64,000 nt of DNA, taken from positions 2,317,501 to 2,381,500 of the forward strand of contig NZ_JACCFP010000001.1 of NCBI RefSeq assembly GCF_013410655.1. Reading direction: 5' to 3'. The notes below the pieces were generated by a model, which worked only from the letters and a program-made list of their open reading frames with translations, was not told the origin of the DNA and ran no database searches. Position 1 is the stretch's first letter. The number at the start of each line of letters is the position of its first letter. Positions 1 to 8,975 of the stretch are shown here, one piece after another. Position numbers and translations under genes: made by a program. This DNA comes from Nocardioides thalensis. Lineage in GTDB: Bacteria; Actinomycetota; Actinomycetes; Propionibacteriales; Nocardioidaceae.

Positions 1-604
<604 letters not shown>

Positions 605-605
<1 letters not shown>

Positions 606-1750
606 CAGGCGCCGCCTCCCATGAGGTCGCAGAATCGGTCGAACAGGTAGGCCGCGTCGTGCGGTCCGGCCGCGGCCTCCGGGTGGTACTGGACGGAGAA
701 GCTCTTCAGGTTGCCGTCGGCGTCGCGCAGCTCGAGGCCCTCGACCACGTCGTCGTTGAGGCAGACGTGGCTCACCGAGGCCACGCCGTACGGCGTCTCC
801 GTCGGCTCGTCGAGCGGGGCGTCGACCGCGAAGCCGTGGTTGTGGGCGGTCACCTCGACCTTGCCGGTCGTGCGGTCCATGACCGGCTGGTTGATGCCGC
901 GGTGCCCGTACTTCAGCTTGTAGGTGCCGAAGCCGAGCGCCCGCCCGAACAGCTGGTTGCCGAAGCAGATGCCGAAGTAGGGCAGGCCCTGCTCCAGCGC
1001 CCCCTGGAGGACGCCGATCTGGTCCTTGGTCGCCGCCGGGTCCCCGGGGCCGTTGGAGTAGAACAGCCCGTCCGGCTGCACCGCGAGCACGTCGTCGAGC
1101 GTCGCGGTCGCTGGCAGCACGTGCACCTCGATGCCCCGCTCGCTCATGCGCTGCGGGGTCATCTCCTTGATGCCGAGGTCCAACGCGACGACCCGGAACC
1201 TCGGTGGTCGAGGAGGCGCCCCAGCGCCGTCACGAGACCACGCGGGCACGACGTACGCCTCCGTCGTGGAGACCTCCGAGGAGAGCTCGGAGCCCTTCAT
1301 CTCCGCCGACGCCTGCACCCGCTCGAGCAGCCGGGCCGGGTCGGTCTCGGTGGTGGAGATGCCGACGCGCATCGCGCCCCGCTCGCGCAGGTGGCGGGTC
1401 AGCGCGCGGGTGTCGATGCCGCTGATGCCGACGACGCCCTGCTCACGCAGCTCGTCGTCGAGGGAGCGCCGCGAGCGCCAGTTGCTCGGCACCCGCGCGG
1501 GGTCGCGGACGACGTAGCCGGCGACCCAGATCCTCCGGGACTCCGGGTCCTCGTCGTTGACGCCGGTGTTGCCGACGTGCGGCGCGGTCATCACGACGAC
1601 CTGGCGGTGGTACGACGGGTCGGTCAGCGTCTCCTGGTAGCCGGTCATGCCGGTGTTGAAGACCGCCTCGCCGAACGTCTCGCCCTCGGCGCCGTAGGCC
1701 TCGCCCCGGAAGGCACGCCCGTCCTCGAGGACCAACAGGGCAGGCTTCAT
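605..1750 (-). CDS. carA: Carbamoyl-phosphate synthase small (glutaminase) subunit
   Basis: 381 residues. It hydrolyses glutamine and passes ammonia to CarB for pyrimidine and arginine synthesis. An N-terminal small-subunit domain (about 1-160) is followed by a class I glutamine amidotransferase domain (about 186-378) with nucleophile Cys262 in GICFGNQ and the HPE motif near the end. Residues 171-184 ([14 protein letters not shown]), just before the glutaminase domain, are encoded by a dispersed repeat at 1203-1239 and look like an in-frame insertion in the interdomain linker. The gene overlaps pyrC by 4 bases upstream and carB by 1 base downstream. Confidence 0.96.
1203..1239. repeat. Dispersed palindromic repeat, copy 1 (inside carA)
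   Basis: The plus strand reads GGTGGTCGAGG, then GGCGCCCCAGCGCC, then CGAGACC. It shares the ends and core of the copy at 42711-42753 read in reverse complement (core GGCGCCCCAGCGCC) and the GGTGGT-GAGG end of the copy at 29841-29876. It is read in frame as carA residues 171-183, so the insertion left the gene open. Confidence 0.7.
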
Positions 1751-3054
1751 GCGAGTGCTCCTTCCAGCACGGTCGGCTTGCCACGCAGCAGCGTGGCGAC
1801 CACCGAACCGGTCAGCTTGCGGTCGTGCCAGGGGTTGTTGCGGGACAGCGACACCGACGCGGCGCGGTCGACGACGACCTGCGCGGCGGGGTCGACGAGC
1901 GTCAGGTTGGCGGGCTCGCCCACCGCGATCGGGCGGCCGTGGGCGCGGTCACCGTGGTCGAGCCCGGCGATCCGGGCAGGCCGCTCGCTCATCACCCGGG
2001 CGACGCCGGCCCAGTCGAGCAGTCCGCCCTCGACCATCACGGTCGACACGACCGGAAGTGCGGTCTCGAGGCCGAGCATGCCGAACGCCGCGTCGACGAA
2101 CGCGTGCTCCTTGTCGTGGCGCGCGTGCGGCGCGTGGTCGGTCGCGACCGCGTCGATCGTCCCGTCGGCGAGCGCGGTGCGCAGGGCCTCGACGTCCTCG
2201 GCCGGCCGCAGCGGCGGGTTGACCTTGTAGGTGGGGTCGTAGTCGGCGAGCAGGTCGGTGGTGAGCAGCAGGTGGTGCGGCGTGACCTCCGCGGTCACGT
2301 CGATCCCCTGCGCCTTCGCCCAGCGGACCACCTCGACGCTTCCGGCCGTCGAGACGTGCGCGACGTGCACCCGGCTGCCGGTGTGACGGGCGAGCATCAC
2401 GTCGCGGGCGACGATGACCTCCTCGGCGACGCCCGGCCAGCCCGGCAGGCCGAGGCGGCCGGAGAGCTCGCCCTCGTGGCAGCACGCGGTCGGGCCGGCG
2501 AGCTGCGGGTCCTGGCTGTGCTGGCTGACCACACCGCCGAACGCCCGGACGTACTCCAGCGCGCGCCGCATCACGCGGGCGTCGTGGACGCACTTTCCGT
2601 CGTCGGAGAACACCCGCACCTTCGCGCGGGAGCGGGCCATGAGGCCCAGCTCGGCGAGCTCCTCGCCGCCGAGGCCCTTGGTGACCGCGCCGACGGGCTG
2701 CACGTCGACAAGCCCGGCCTCGCGACCGAGGTCGAGCACCCGCTCCGCGGCCTCCGCGGTGTCGGTGACCGGGTTGGTGTTGGCCATCGCCAGCACCGCG
2801 GTGTAGCCGCCGACCGCGGCCGCGCGCGACCCGGTGAGGACGGTCTCGGCATCCTCCCTGCCCGGCTCGCGCAGGTGGGTGTGCAGGTCGACGAGGCCCG
2901 GCAGCAGCACCAGGCCGTCCGCGTCGACCACCCGGTCGGCCTTCGTCGTCGTGGTCCCGAGCTCGGCGATGACGCCGTCGGCGACGTACACGTCGGCCGC
3001 CTCGCCCCCGAGGATCCGCGCGCCCTTGATCAGGACGGTCTCGCTGTTGCTCAC
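1747..3054 (-). CDS. pyrC: Dihydroorotase, class I
   Basis: 435 residues. This zinc amidohydrolase cyclises carbamoyl-aspartate to dihydroorotate, step three of UMP synthesis. The metal-binding signature [10 protein letters not shown] lies at residues 56-65 (His58, His60). A second-half histidine ([11 protein letters not shown]) and the [13 protein letters not shown] region are in the expected order. The length fits class I bacterial dihydroorotases. It overlaps pyrB upstream and carA downstream by 4 bases each, so it sits in the middle of the pyr operon. Confidence 0.96.
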   Translation of the reverse strand: MSNSETVLIKGARILGGEAADVYVADGVIAELGTTTTKADRVVDADGLVLLPGLVDLHTHLREPGREDAETVLTGSRAAAVGGYTAVLAMANTNPVTDTAEAAERVLDLGREAGLVDVQPVGAVTKGLGGEELAELGLMARSRAKVRVFSDDGKCVHDARVMRRALEYVRAFGGVVSQHSQDPQLAGPTACCHEGELSGRLGLPGWPGVAEEVIVARDVMLARHTGSRVHVAHVSTAGSVEVVRWAKAQGIDVTAEVTPHHLLLTTDLLADYDPTYKVNPPLRPAEDVEALRTALADGTIDAVATDHAPHARHDKEHAFVDAAFGMLGLETALPVVSTVMVEGGLLDWAGVARVMSERPARIAGLDHGDRAHGRPIAVGEPANLTLVDPAAQVVVDRAASVSLSRNNPWHDRKLTGSVVATLLRGKPTVLEGALA

Positions 3055-3989
3055 TGGGTCACTCCCTCTTCCTGCCCCGCCAGCAGGTGGTAGAGCACCG
3101 ACATCCGGACGGCGACGCCCGCCGACACCTGGTCGAGCACCAGCGACGACGCCGCGTCGGCGGCGTCGGCGGCGATCTCCAGGCCGCGGTTCATCGGGCC
3201 GGGGTGCAGGATCGGCGTGCCCTCGGGCAGCAGGTCGAGGCGGTCGCGGGTCAGGCCGTAGCCGACCGTGTACTCCCGCGCGGTCGGGAAGAACCCGCCG
3301 CTCATCCGCTCCCGCTGGACCCGCAGCATCATGACCGCGTCGGCGGTCGGCAGCACGTCGTCGAGATCGTAGGAGATCGCGAAGCCCGCGTCCTTCGACC
3401 AGCTGCCGATGCCCGCGGGCATCAGGGTCGGCGGGGCCACGACCGTGACCTCCGCCCCGAGCTTCACCAGGCTCTTGACGTTGCTGCGGAACACCCTGCT
3501 GTGGGTCAGGTCGCCGACGATCGCGACGTGGCGGCCCTCCAGGCTGCCGAGCGCGCGCTCGAGCGTGTAGGCGTCGAGGAGCGCCTGGGTCGGGTGCTCG
3601 TGGGTGCCGTCACCGGCGTTGACCACAGGTACGTCGATCCAGCGGCTCACCTGGTGGGCGGCGCCGCTCGCCGAGTGGCGCATGACCAGGCCGTCGATGC
3701 CCATCGCCGTCACCGTGAGCACGGTGTCGCGGAGGCTCTCCCCCTTGCTGGCGCTGCTGCCCTTGGCCGAGAGGTTGATGACGTCGGCCGAGAGCCACTT
3801 GCCGGCGATCTCGAAGGAGCTGCGCGTGCGGGTGGAGTCCTCGAAGAACAGGTTGATGACAGTACGGCCGCGCAGGGCGGGCAGCTTCTTGACCTGCCGG
3901 CGCTGCACGTCGTGCATCTCGGCGGCAGTGTCGAACAGCTGCCGGATGTCGTCGGAGGTGACGTCGTCGATCGAGAGCAGGTGCCTCAT
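3051..3989 (-). CDS. pyrB: Aspartate carbamoyltransferase catalytic subunit
   Basis: 312 residues. It condenses carbamoyl phosphate with aspartate. The carbamoyl-phosphate motif STRTR is at residues 52-56 ([12 protein letters not shown]), and HPTQALLD and HPGPMNRG are further family motifs. There is no pyrI regulatory gene next to it, as is usual for actinobacteria, where pyrB is followed by pyrC. It overlaps pyrR by 4 bases, so expression should follow the PyrR-controlled leader. Confidence 0.97.
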   Translation of the reverse strand: MRHLLSIDDVTSDDIRQLFDTAAEMHDVQRRQVKKLPALRGRTVINLFFEDSTRTRSSFEIAGKWLSADVINLSAKGSSASKGESLRDTVLTVTAMGIDGLVMRHSASGAAHQVSRWIDVPVVNAGDGTHEHPTQALLDAYTLERALGSLEGRHVAIVGDLTHSRVFRSNVKSLVKLGAEVTVVAPPTLMPAGIGSWSKDAGFAISYDLDDVLPTADAVMMLRVQRERMSGGFFPTAREYTVGYGLTRDRLDLLPEGTPILHPGPMNRGLEIAADAADAASSLVLDQVSAGVAVRMSVLYHLLAGQEEGVTQ

Positions 3990-4558
3990 GCCGGCGCCCC
4001 CTCGATCAGCACCTCGTCGGCGCCGTCGACCTCGATGACGTGCACCTTGACCTTCTCGGTGCGCGCGGTCGGGAGGTTCTTGCCGACGTGGTCGGCGCGG
4101 ATCGGCAGCTCGCGGTGACCCCGGTCGACCAGCACCGCGAGGCGCACGGCGCCCGGCCTGCCGAGGTCGGAGACCGCGTCCAGGGCGGCGCGGATCGTGC
4201 GCCCGGAGTAGAGCACGTCGTCGACGAGCACCACGGTCTTGCCGTCGATGCCGTCGGCGGGGACCGCGGTCTTGTGGGGGCTGCGGGTCGGGTGCGAGCG
4301 CAGGTCGTCGCGATACATGGTGACGTCGAGCTCACCGACCGCGACCGCCGTGCCCTCGTTGGCCTCGATGTTGGCGGCGAGCCGCCTCGCGAGCGGGACA
4401 CCGCGCGTGTGGAGGCCCAGCAGCAGCAGGTCCGCAGGACCCTTGTTGTGCTCGAGGATCTCGTGGGAGATGCGGGTCAGAGCCCGCGAGATGTCTCCGG
4501 CGTCGAGGACCGTGCGGGCGACTCGGCCCTGGTCTTCAGCCTGTGGGACGGTAGGCAT
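3986..4558 (-). CDS. pyrR: Bifunctional pyr operon regulator / uracil phosphoribosyltransferase
   Basis: 190 residues from the ATG at 4558. PyrR binds pyr mRNA when UMP/UTP is high and has weak UPRTase activity. The PRPP-binding motif [17 protein letters not shown] is clear. The longer open frame back to 4624 adds an Arg-rich, non-conserved stretch. The start at 4558 (MPTVPQ) is preferred because AGGAGGT (4570-4576) precedes it, followed by the family N-terminus ending in [16 protein letters not shown]. It is the first gene of pyrR-pyrB-pyrC-carA-carB. Confidence 0.95.
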   Translation of the reverse strand: MPTVPQAEDQGRVARTVLDAGDISRALTRISHEILEHNKGPADLLLLGLHTRGVPLARRLAANIEANEGTAVAVGELDVTMYRDDLRSHPTRSPHKTAVPADGIDGKTVVLVDDVLYSGRTIRAALDAVSDLGRPGAVRLAVLVDRGHRELPIRADHVGKNLPTARTEKVKVHVIEVDGADEVLIEGAPA

Positions 4559-4581
4559 CGGCCTGCCTGACCTCCTTCTCC

Positions 4582-4593
4582 GCCTCACGGGAC
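4582..4593 (-). promoter_or_regulatory. PyrR-binding-loop-like element in the pyr leader
   Basis: On the minus strand the leader reads CGTCCCGTGAGGCGG just upstream of the pyrR ribosome-binding site. GTCCCGTGAGGC fits the known PyrR-binding loop consensus (A/G-UCC-N-G-N-GAGG-Y), with CCG/CGG flanks able to close the loop. Because it lies about 6-12 bases upstream of the Shine-Dalgarno sequence, PyrR binding would most likely block translation rather than act on a distant terminator. This mode has been described for mycobacterial PyrR. The match is visible; function is inferred. Confidence 0.65.
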
Positions 4594-4622
4594 GGCTCGT
4601 TAAAGGATGTCGAACGGTCCTC

Positions 4623-4628
4623 ACCCTA
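4623..4628 (-). promoter_or_regulatory. Candidate -10 of the pyr operon promoter
   Basis: TAGGGT on the minus strand lies about 65 bases upstream of the pyrR start. It would give a leader long enough to hold the PyrR-binding loop. No good -35 is visible, so the assignment rests on position and the TAnnnT pattern. Confidence 0.35.
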
Positions 4629-4671
4629 GCGCGTCACCGGCCGTCCGACCGACTCGGCACACGGACATGGA

Positions 4672-4698
4672 CAGGGACCCGGCGGGGCCGGGTCCCTG
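4672..4698 (-). terminator. Hairpin terminator after the csbD-like gene
   Basis: A perfect 11-bp inverted repeat (CAGGGACCCGG / CCGGGTCCCTG) with a 5-base loop lies 18 bases beyond the csbD-like stop and before the pyr promoter region. There is no U-tract, which is common for high-GC actinobacteria. Confidence 0.7.
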
Positions 4699-4715
4699 GT
4701 CGCGTCAGCCGGTGG

Positions 4716-4886
4716 CTACTTGAAGGCGTCCTTCACCTTCTCGCCCGCCTGCTTCAGGCTGCCCTTCATCTGGTCCGACTTCCCCTCAGCCTGCAGGTCC
4801 TCGTCGTCCGACGCCTTCCCCATGGCTTCCTTGGCCTCGCCGAGCTTCTCCTGGGCGGTGTTCTCGAGCTTGTCCTGGTTCCCCAC
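4716..4886 (-). CDS. CsbD-like small stress protein
   Basis: A 56-residue protein starting at GTG 4886 (VGNQDKLENTAQEKLGEAKE) and ending GEKVKDAFK. It is almost entirely charged and helix-forming, with no membrane segment. The pattern NxxDKLENTAQEKLGEAKEAMGKAS-D and the Lys-rich tail KQAGEKVKDAF are typical of the CsbD family, whose members are stress-induced in many bacteria but have no known biochemical role. An AAGGGAG ribosome-binding site precedes the GTG, and a strong hairpin follows the stop, so it is probably a single-gene unit between the oxidoreductase gene and the pyr operon. Confidence 0.85.
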   Translation of the reverse strand: MGNQDKLENTAQEKLGEAKEAMGKASDDEDLQAEGKSDQMKGSLKQAGEKVKDAFK

Positions 4887-4915
4887 GACCGGGCTCCCTT
4901 CTGCTCGTCTGATCC

Positions 4916-4932
4916 GGGCGGAGTCTCCGCCC
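4916..4932 (-). terminator. Short hairpin after the oxidoreductase gene
   Basis: GGGCGGA-GTC-TCCGCCC, a 7-bp perfect stem with a 3-base loop, lies between the stop of the F420-dependent oxidoreductase gene and the csbD-like start. It could end the upstream transcript; the stem is short and has no U-tract. Confidence 0.4.
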
Positions 4933-4985
4933 CGTCACAGACGTCGGTACCCGGGGAGCCGTCGGCGATCCGGGGCGCCGCTCGA

Positions 4986-5972
4986 TCAGCCGGCGGCCGA
5001 CCGGAGCTTGTCGAGCAGCGGCTCCGCGGCCTCGTCGAGGAACCGCTGCTGCAGGCGGTCGCCCACCTGCACCAGCGCGATGTCGGTGAAGCCGGCCTTC
5101 CAGTACGCCGACACCGCGTCGACGATCGCGTCGAGATCCGGCCCGCACGGGATCGAGGCCGCGACGTCCTCCGGCCGGACGAACTGGCTCGCCGCCGCGA
5201 AGCCGGCCGGAGTCGGCAGGTCGGCGTTGACCGACCAGCCGCCGCCGAACCACCGGAACTGCTCGTGGGCGAGCTCCCTGCCCTCCTCCTCGGTCGGCGC
5301 CCAGCACACCGGGATCTGCCCGATCGCGCGTGCCTTCTCGCCGACCCGGGGGGCGCCGGCGGTGCCGTTCCAGCGGTCGACCAGTCCGTCGTCGGGCTCC
5401 ACCGCCACGAGGTGGTCCGCGAGCGGAGCGAGGGCCTCGATCGCACGCTCACCCGCCACGGCGACGCCGATCTCGACCGGCGCGTCCGGCAGGTCCCAGA
5501 TCCGCGCGGACTCGACGTCGAAGTACTCACCCTGGTGGTCGACCAGCTCGCCGGTGTGGAGCTGCCGGATCACGCCGATCGCCTCGGTCAGCATCGCGTG
5601 CCTGCTCGCGACGCCGGGCCAGCCCTGGCCGACCACGTGCTCGTTCAGGCTCTCCCCCGCCCCCAGGCCGAGAGTGAAGCGGTCCTCGGAGAGAAGCGCG
5701 AGCGTCGCCGCCTTCTGCGCCACGACCGCCGGGTGGTAGCGCATGGTCGGGCACGTCACGTAGGTCATCAGGCCCATCCGCGAGGTCGCGTGCGCGACGG
5801 CGCCGAGCACGGTCCACGCATACGGACTGTGTCCCTGCTCGGTCAGCCAGGGCGAGTAGTGGTCGCTGCTCACCGCGAAGTCGAACCCGCGGCGCTCAGC
5901 CTCGACGGCGTACCCCACCAGCTCGCGGGGGCCGCTCTGCTCGGTCATGAGGGTGTAGCCGAATGCAGTCAT
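4986..5972 (-). CDS. F420-dependent LLM-class oxidoreductase, glucose-6-phosphate dehydrogenase-like
   Basis: 328 residues with the luciferase-like TIM-barrel pattern: MTAFGYTLMTEQ at the N-terminus, VSSDHYSPW around residues 35-45, and LGLGAGESLNEHVVGQGWP near residues 101-120. These match the actinobacterial F420-dependent subfamily related to Fgd (TIGR03557-like), which uses deazaflavin F420 as hydride carrier. The substrate cannot be told from sequence. It has no overlap with its neighbours. It implies that the organism makes F420. Confidence 0.82.
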   Translation of the reverse strand: MTAFGYTLMTEQSGPRELVGYAVEAERRGFDFAVSSDHYSPWLTEQGHSPYAWTVLGAVAHATSRMGLMTYVTCPTMRYHPAVVAQKAATLALLSEDRFTLGLGAGESLNEHVVGQGWPGVASRHAMLTEAIGVIRQLHTGELVDHQGEYFDVESARIWDLPDAPVEIGVAVAGERAIEALAPLADHLVAVEPDDGLVDRWNGTAGAPRVGEKARAIGQIPVCWAPTEEEGRELAHEQFRWFGGGWSVNADLPTPAGFAAASQFVRPEDVAASIPCGPDLDAIVDAVSAYWKAGFTDIALVQVGDRLQQRFLDEAAEPLLDKLRSAAG

Positions 5973-6016
5973 GCCGGAGCGGTACCCCGCCGGCGCCGGG
6001 CTCTACGGGCGGAGCG

Positions 6017-7483
6017 TCAGAGAGCGTCGGCCATCGCGGCGCAGGCGGCCAGCCACGAGCGGCGGGTGCCCTCCGACAGCTGGTGGTAGGGCACGACCGA
6101 CCCGGAGACCAGCGCCGGGTCGTAGGGCACCCGGTAGACGCCCCGGGTGCGCTGCTCGTAGACCGACACCAGGTCGCTCGCGAGGCGGCTGTCCACCTTG
6201 TCGCTCGGGTCGGACAGCACGGTCACCGTCTTGTGCTTGAGGTCGGTGTAGCCGGCGTCCTGGAGGGCGTCGAGCATCCACAGCCCGCTGTAGCCGGTGT
6301 CCTCGCGCACCGTGCTCGTCACGACCAGCAGGTCGGCGGCGTCGGCGGCGGCGAGCCAGTTCTCGGCGCGCATGTTGTTGCCGGTGTCGATCAGGATCAC
6401 CCGGTAGAACCGCTCGAGCAGCGCATGCACCTCGGCGAAGTCCTTGGCGTGGATGATGCCGGTGACGTCGGGCCGCTCGTCGGAGGCGAGTACGTCGAAG
6501 TGGGCGTCGCCCTGGGAGCGCACGAACGCCCCGAGGTCGCCGATGCGCGACTGGTAGACGTCCTTGAACCGGCCGAGGTCCTCGAGCAGCTCGCGCGTGG
6601 TGTTGCGGTGGCTGCTGCGGATGCCGCGGATCCCGAGGGTGCCGCGGGTCTCGTTGTTGTCCCACGCGACGACGCCGCCACCGCGGACGGTGCCGAAGGT
6701 GTAGCCGGCGGCGAGCACGCCGGTGGTCTTGGCCGCGCCGCCCTTCGGGTTGATGAACGCGATCGTGCGGGGGCCGTCGAAGTCCTTCTGGATCTGCTGG
6801 CGGTCCTGGTTCCAGGACAGCTCCTCACGGCCCATCTTCGGGCGGATCAGGCCGCCCGACAGCTTGCCGACCGCTCCCCGCCAGCCCCACGTCGCCGGCC
6901 CGAGCTCCTTCTCGTTGTCGCGGCGGTCGAGGAAGTCGGTGGCCGTCATGAAGCGGCGCGGCTCGGCCGGCGTGTCGACCGGAGCCGCGGGCGGGGCGGG
7001 CTGCGGTGCGACCTGGGCCGGGTGGCTCGGCGGAGCCGGCTGGGCGTGCTGGGTCGGCGGGGCGTAGCCCGGCGGGGGGCTGCTCGGCGGCGGGCCGAGC
7101 GGGGCGCCGAGAGCCCCCGGGGCCGGCGGCGCGGGTGGGGCAGGCGGTGCGGCGTGGGCCGCGGCCGGCGCCTCGGCGGTCGGCCCGCTCGACGGGACCT
7201 CGACGACCTGGAAGGCGACCGGACGCACGCCCGGACCTGCCGGGTCGGCCCCGGGATGACCGGGCTGACCGGGCTGACCGGGCTGACCAGGGTGACCGGC
7301 CTCGTCCGCCGTGTGCGCGCCGGAGCCGTTGCCGGCGCCGATCGGGTCACTCAGCGGGTCGACGGGGGCGCCGGAGCGCGCGGCGTCGAGCTGGCGCCGG
7401 GCGAACTCCTCGAGCTCCTCCGGCGTGTAGAGCTTGTCGCTGGTCGCGTCGTCCACCGAGGACGGGTGCGAAGGCTGGCTCAC
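6017..7483 (-). CDS. MinD/ParA-like ATPase with Pro-rich N-terminus
   Basis: 488 residues. The first ~220 are low-complexity Pro/Ala/Gly, including an HPGQPGQPGQPGQPGHPG run encoded by a 9-base tandem repeat near 7255-7300. The second half is a P-loop domain with deviant Walker A NPKGGAAKTTG, followed by DNNETRGTLGIRG and VILIDTGNNMRAEN (Walker B-like). The architecture resembles actinobacterial MinD-type ATPases associated with septum or type VII secretion functions (EspI-like), but no secretion genes are next to it. The start is a GTG preceded by GGGAGGT. Exact role unknown. Confidence 0.7.
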   Translation of the reverse strand: MSQPSHPSSVDDATSDKLYTPEELEEFARRQLDAARSGAPVDPLSDPIGAGNGSGAHTADEAGHPGQPGQPGQPGHPGADPAGPGVRPVAFQVVEVPSSGPTAEAPAAAHAAPPAPPAPPAPGALGAPLGPPPSSPPPGYAPPTQHAQPAPPSHPAQVAPQPAPPAAPVDTPAEPRRFMTATDFLDRRDNEKELGPATWGWRGAVGKLSGGLIRPKMGREELSWNQDRQQIQKDFDGPRTIAFINPKGGAAKTTGVLAAGYTFGTVRGGGVVAWDNNETRGTLGIRGIRSSHRNTTRELLEDLGRFKDVYQSRIGDLGAFVRSQGDAHFDVLASDERPDVTGIIHAKDFAEVHALLERFYRVILIDTGNNMRAENWLAAADAADLLVVTSTVREDTGYSGLWMLDALQDAGYTDLKHKTVTVLSDPSDKVDSRLASDLVSVYEQRTRGVYRVPYDPALVSGSVVPYHQLSEGTRRSWLAACAAMADAL

Positions 7484-7507
7484 GAGACCTCCCGAGATCG
7501 GACGTGC

Positions 7508-7544
7508 TTCGTCCGAAGACCATAACCGCTGGTCGTCGGACGAA
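7508..7544. promoter_or_regulatory. Inverted repeat flanking a -10 upstream of the MinD/ParA-like gene
   Basis: TTCGTCCGA (7508-7516) and its exact reverse complement TCGGACGAA (7536-7544) flank TATGGT on the minus strand (7519-7524), a plausible -10 for the gene starting at 7483. Perfect 9-base arms astride a promoter suggest an operator, but no cognate regulator is evident nearby. They could instead pair as an RNA stem. Confidence 0.45.
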
Positions 7545-7574
7545 ACACTCCCGGCGGGCCCCGGTGGACCGGCG

Positions 7575-8948
7575 TCAGAGGCCGAGGTCGCCCAGTGCGG
7601 TCTCGATGGTGCGGTGGAACGTCGGGTAGGCGAAGTGCATGCCGCGCAGGGTGGCGACGGGCACCTCGGCGTGCACCGCGGTCACCAGCATGCCGAGGAT
7701 CTCGCCGCCGGCCGGCCCGACCGTGGTGGCGCCCACGAGCACCCCGCGGCCGGCGTCGGCGACCACCTTGACCAGGCCCTCGTTGTCGACCTTGTGGATC
7801 CAGCCCCGGCTCGACTCCGGCAACGGCGCGACGGCGGTGGCGACGTCGAGGCCCGCGTCGCGCGCCTGCTTCTCGGTCATGCCGACCGACCCGACCTCGG
7901 GGTCGGTGAACGTCACCCGCGAGACCGCGCGGTAGTCGGCCCACGGCCCGTCCGCCCCGGTCAGGTCCCGGATGGCCACGTTGGCCTGGTACATCGAGAT
8001 GTGCGTGAACGCGCCCTTGCCGGTGATGTCGCCGACCGCCCAGAGCCCGTCAGAGGCGCGCATCCGCTCGTCGACCTCGATCGAGCGCGCCGACGGGTCG
8101 AGCCCGACCGTGTCCAGCCCGATGTCACCGAGGTTCATCCGGCGGCCGGCCGCGACCAGCAGCGACGACGCGCCGACCGTCGATCCGTCCGCGAGCCGCA
8201 GGGAGAACGCGCCGTCGTACGACACCTGCTCGGCGCCGACGCCCGCGCGGACCGTGATGCCCTCGGCCTCCAGTGCCTTGGTCACCACCTCACTCGCCTC
8301 AGGCTCCTCGGGCCCCAGGATCCGCTCCCCCGCTTCCACGATGGTCACGTCGACGCCGAACCGGGCGAGCGACTGGGCGAGCTCGCAGCCGATCGCGCCC
8401 CCGCCCAGGACCGCCAGGCTCGCGGGCAGCTCCGGCAGGCGCACCACGTCGCGGTTGGTCCAGTACGGCGTACCGGCGAGCCCGTCGATGGGCGGCACCG
8501 CGGGCTCGGTGCCGGTGTTGAGCACCACGCCGCGGCGTACCGACAGCTCCTGGGTGCCGTCGGCCGTCTGCACGGTGACGCGGCCGGGACCGGCGAGCCG
8601 GGCGTGGCCGCGCACGAACCGGGCACCGGCCTTCTCGAGCCGCTCGACGGCGACCTTGTCGTCCCAGTCGTCCGTCGCCTCGTCCCGGATCCGGCCGGCG
8701 ACGTCGTCCCAGTGCGGGTGGACGTCCGCGACGCCGGCGAGTCCCTCGACCCGTCGGGCCTCGGCGAGCGCGTCGGCCGCGCGGATCATCATCTTCGTCG
8801 GGATGCACCCGAAGTAGGGGCACTCACCCCCGACCAACCGGCGGTCGACCCCGACCACCGAGAGCCCCTCGCGCGCCAGGGACGCGGCGAGATGCTCACC
8901 TCCCGGACCGAGTCCGATGACGACGACGTCGACCTCTGCGGCAGCCAC
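7575..8948 (-). CDS. FAD-dependent pyridine nucleotide-disulfide oxidoreductase
   Basis: 457 residues, GTG start. N-terminal FAD fold (VVIGLGPGGEHLA), a CxxxxC redox pair in GGECPYFGCIPTKMM, an NAD(P) Rossmann motif (AVLGGGAIGCELAQ), the second FAD motif (GLWAVGDITGKGAFTH) and a C-terminal dimerisation domain ending HFAYPTFHRTIE. This is the dihydrolipoamide dehydrogenase / mercuric reductase family. The CPYFGC redox segment, rather than CLNVGC, and the lack of 2-oxoacid dehydrogenase genes nearby argue for a stand-alone reductase rather than a complex E3. Substrate unknown. Confidence 0.8.
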   Translation of the reverse strand: MAAAEVDVVVIGLGPGGEHLAASLAREGLSVVGVDRRLVGGECPYFGCIPTKMMIRAADALAEARRVEGLAGVADVHPHWDDVAGRIRDEATDDWDDKVAVERLEKAGARFVRGHARLAGPGRVTVQTADGTQELSVRRGVVLNTGTEPAVPPIDGLAGTPYWTNRDVVRLPELPASLAVLGGGAIGCELAQSLARFGVDVTIVEAGERILGPEEPEASEVVTKALEAEGITVRAGVGAEQVSYDGAFSLRLADGSTVGASSLLVAAGRRMNLGDIGLDTVGLDPSARSIEVDERMRASDGLWAVGDITGKGAFTHISMYQANVAIRDLTGADGPWADYRAVSRVTFTDPEVGSVGMTEKQARDAGLDVATAVAPLPESSRGWIHKVDNEGLVKVVADAGRGVLVGATTVGPAGGEILGMLVTAVHAEVPVATLRGMHFAYPTFHRTIETALGDLGL

Positions 8949-8975
8949 GCCGCAACACTGGCACGCGGCGAGGCG

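Noticed and set aside
659-2230. 523-codon plus-strand frame across carA and pyrC
   Set aside because: Antisense to two conserved pyr genes; composition is that of a shadow frame.
7255-7300. Tandem repeat of a 9-base unit, considered as a possible minisatellite or CRISPR-like array
   Set aside because: It encodes the PGQ repeats of the MinD/ParA-like protein's Pro-rich region; units are adjacent with no spacers.
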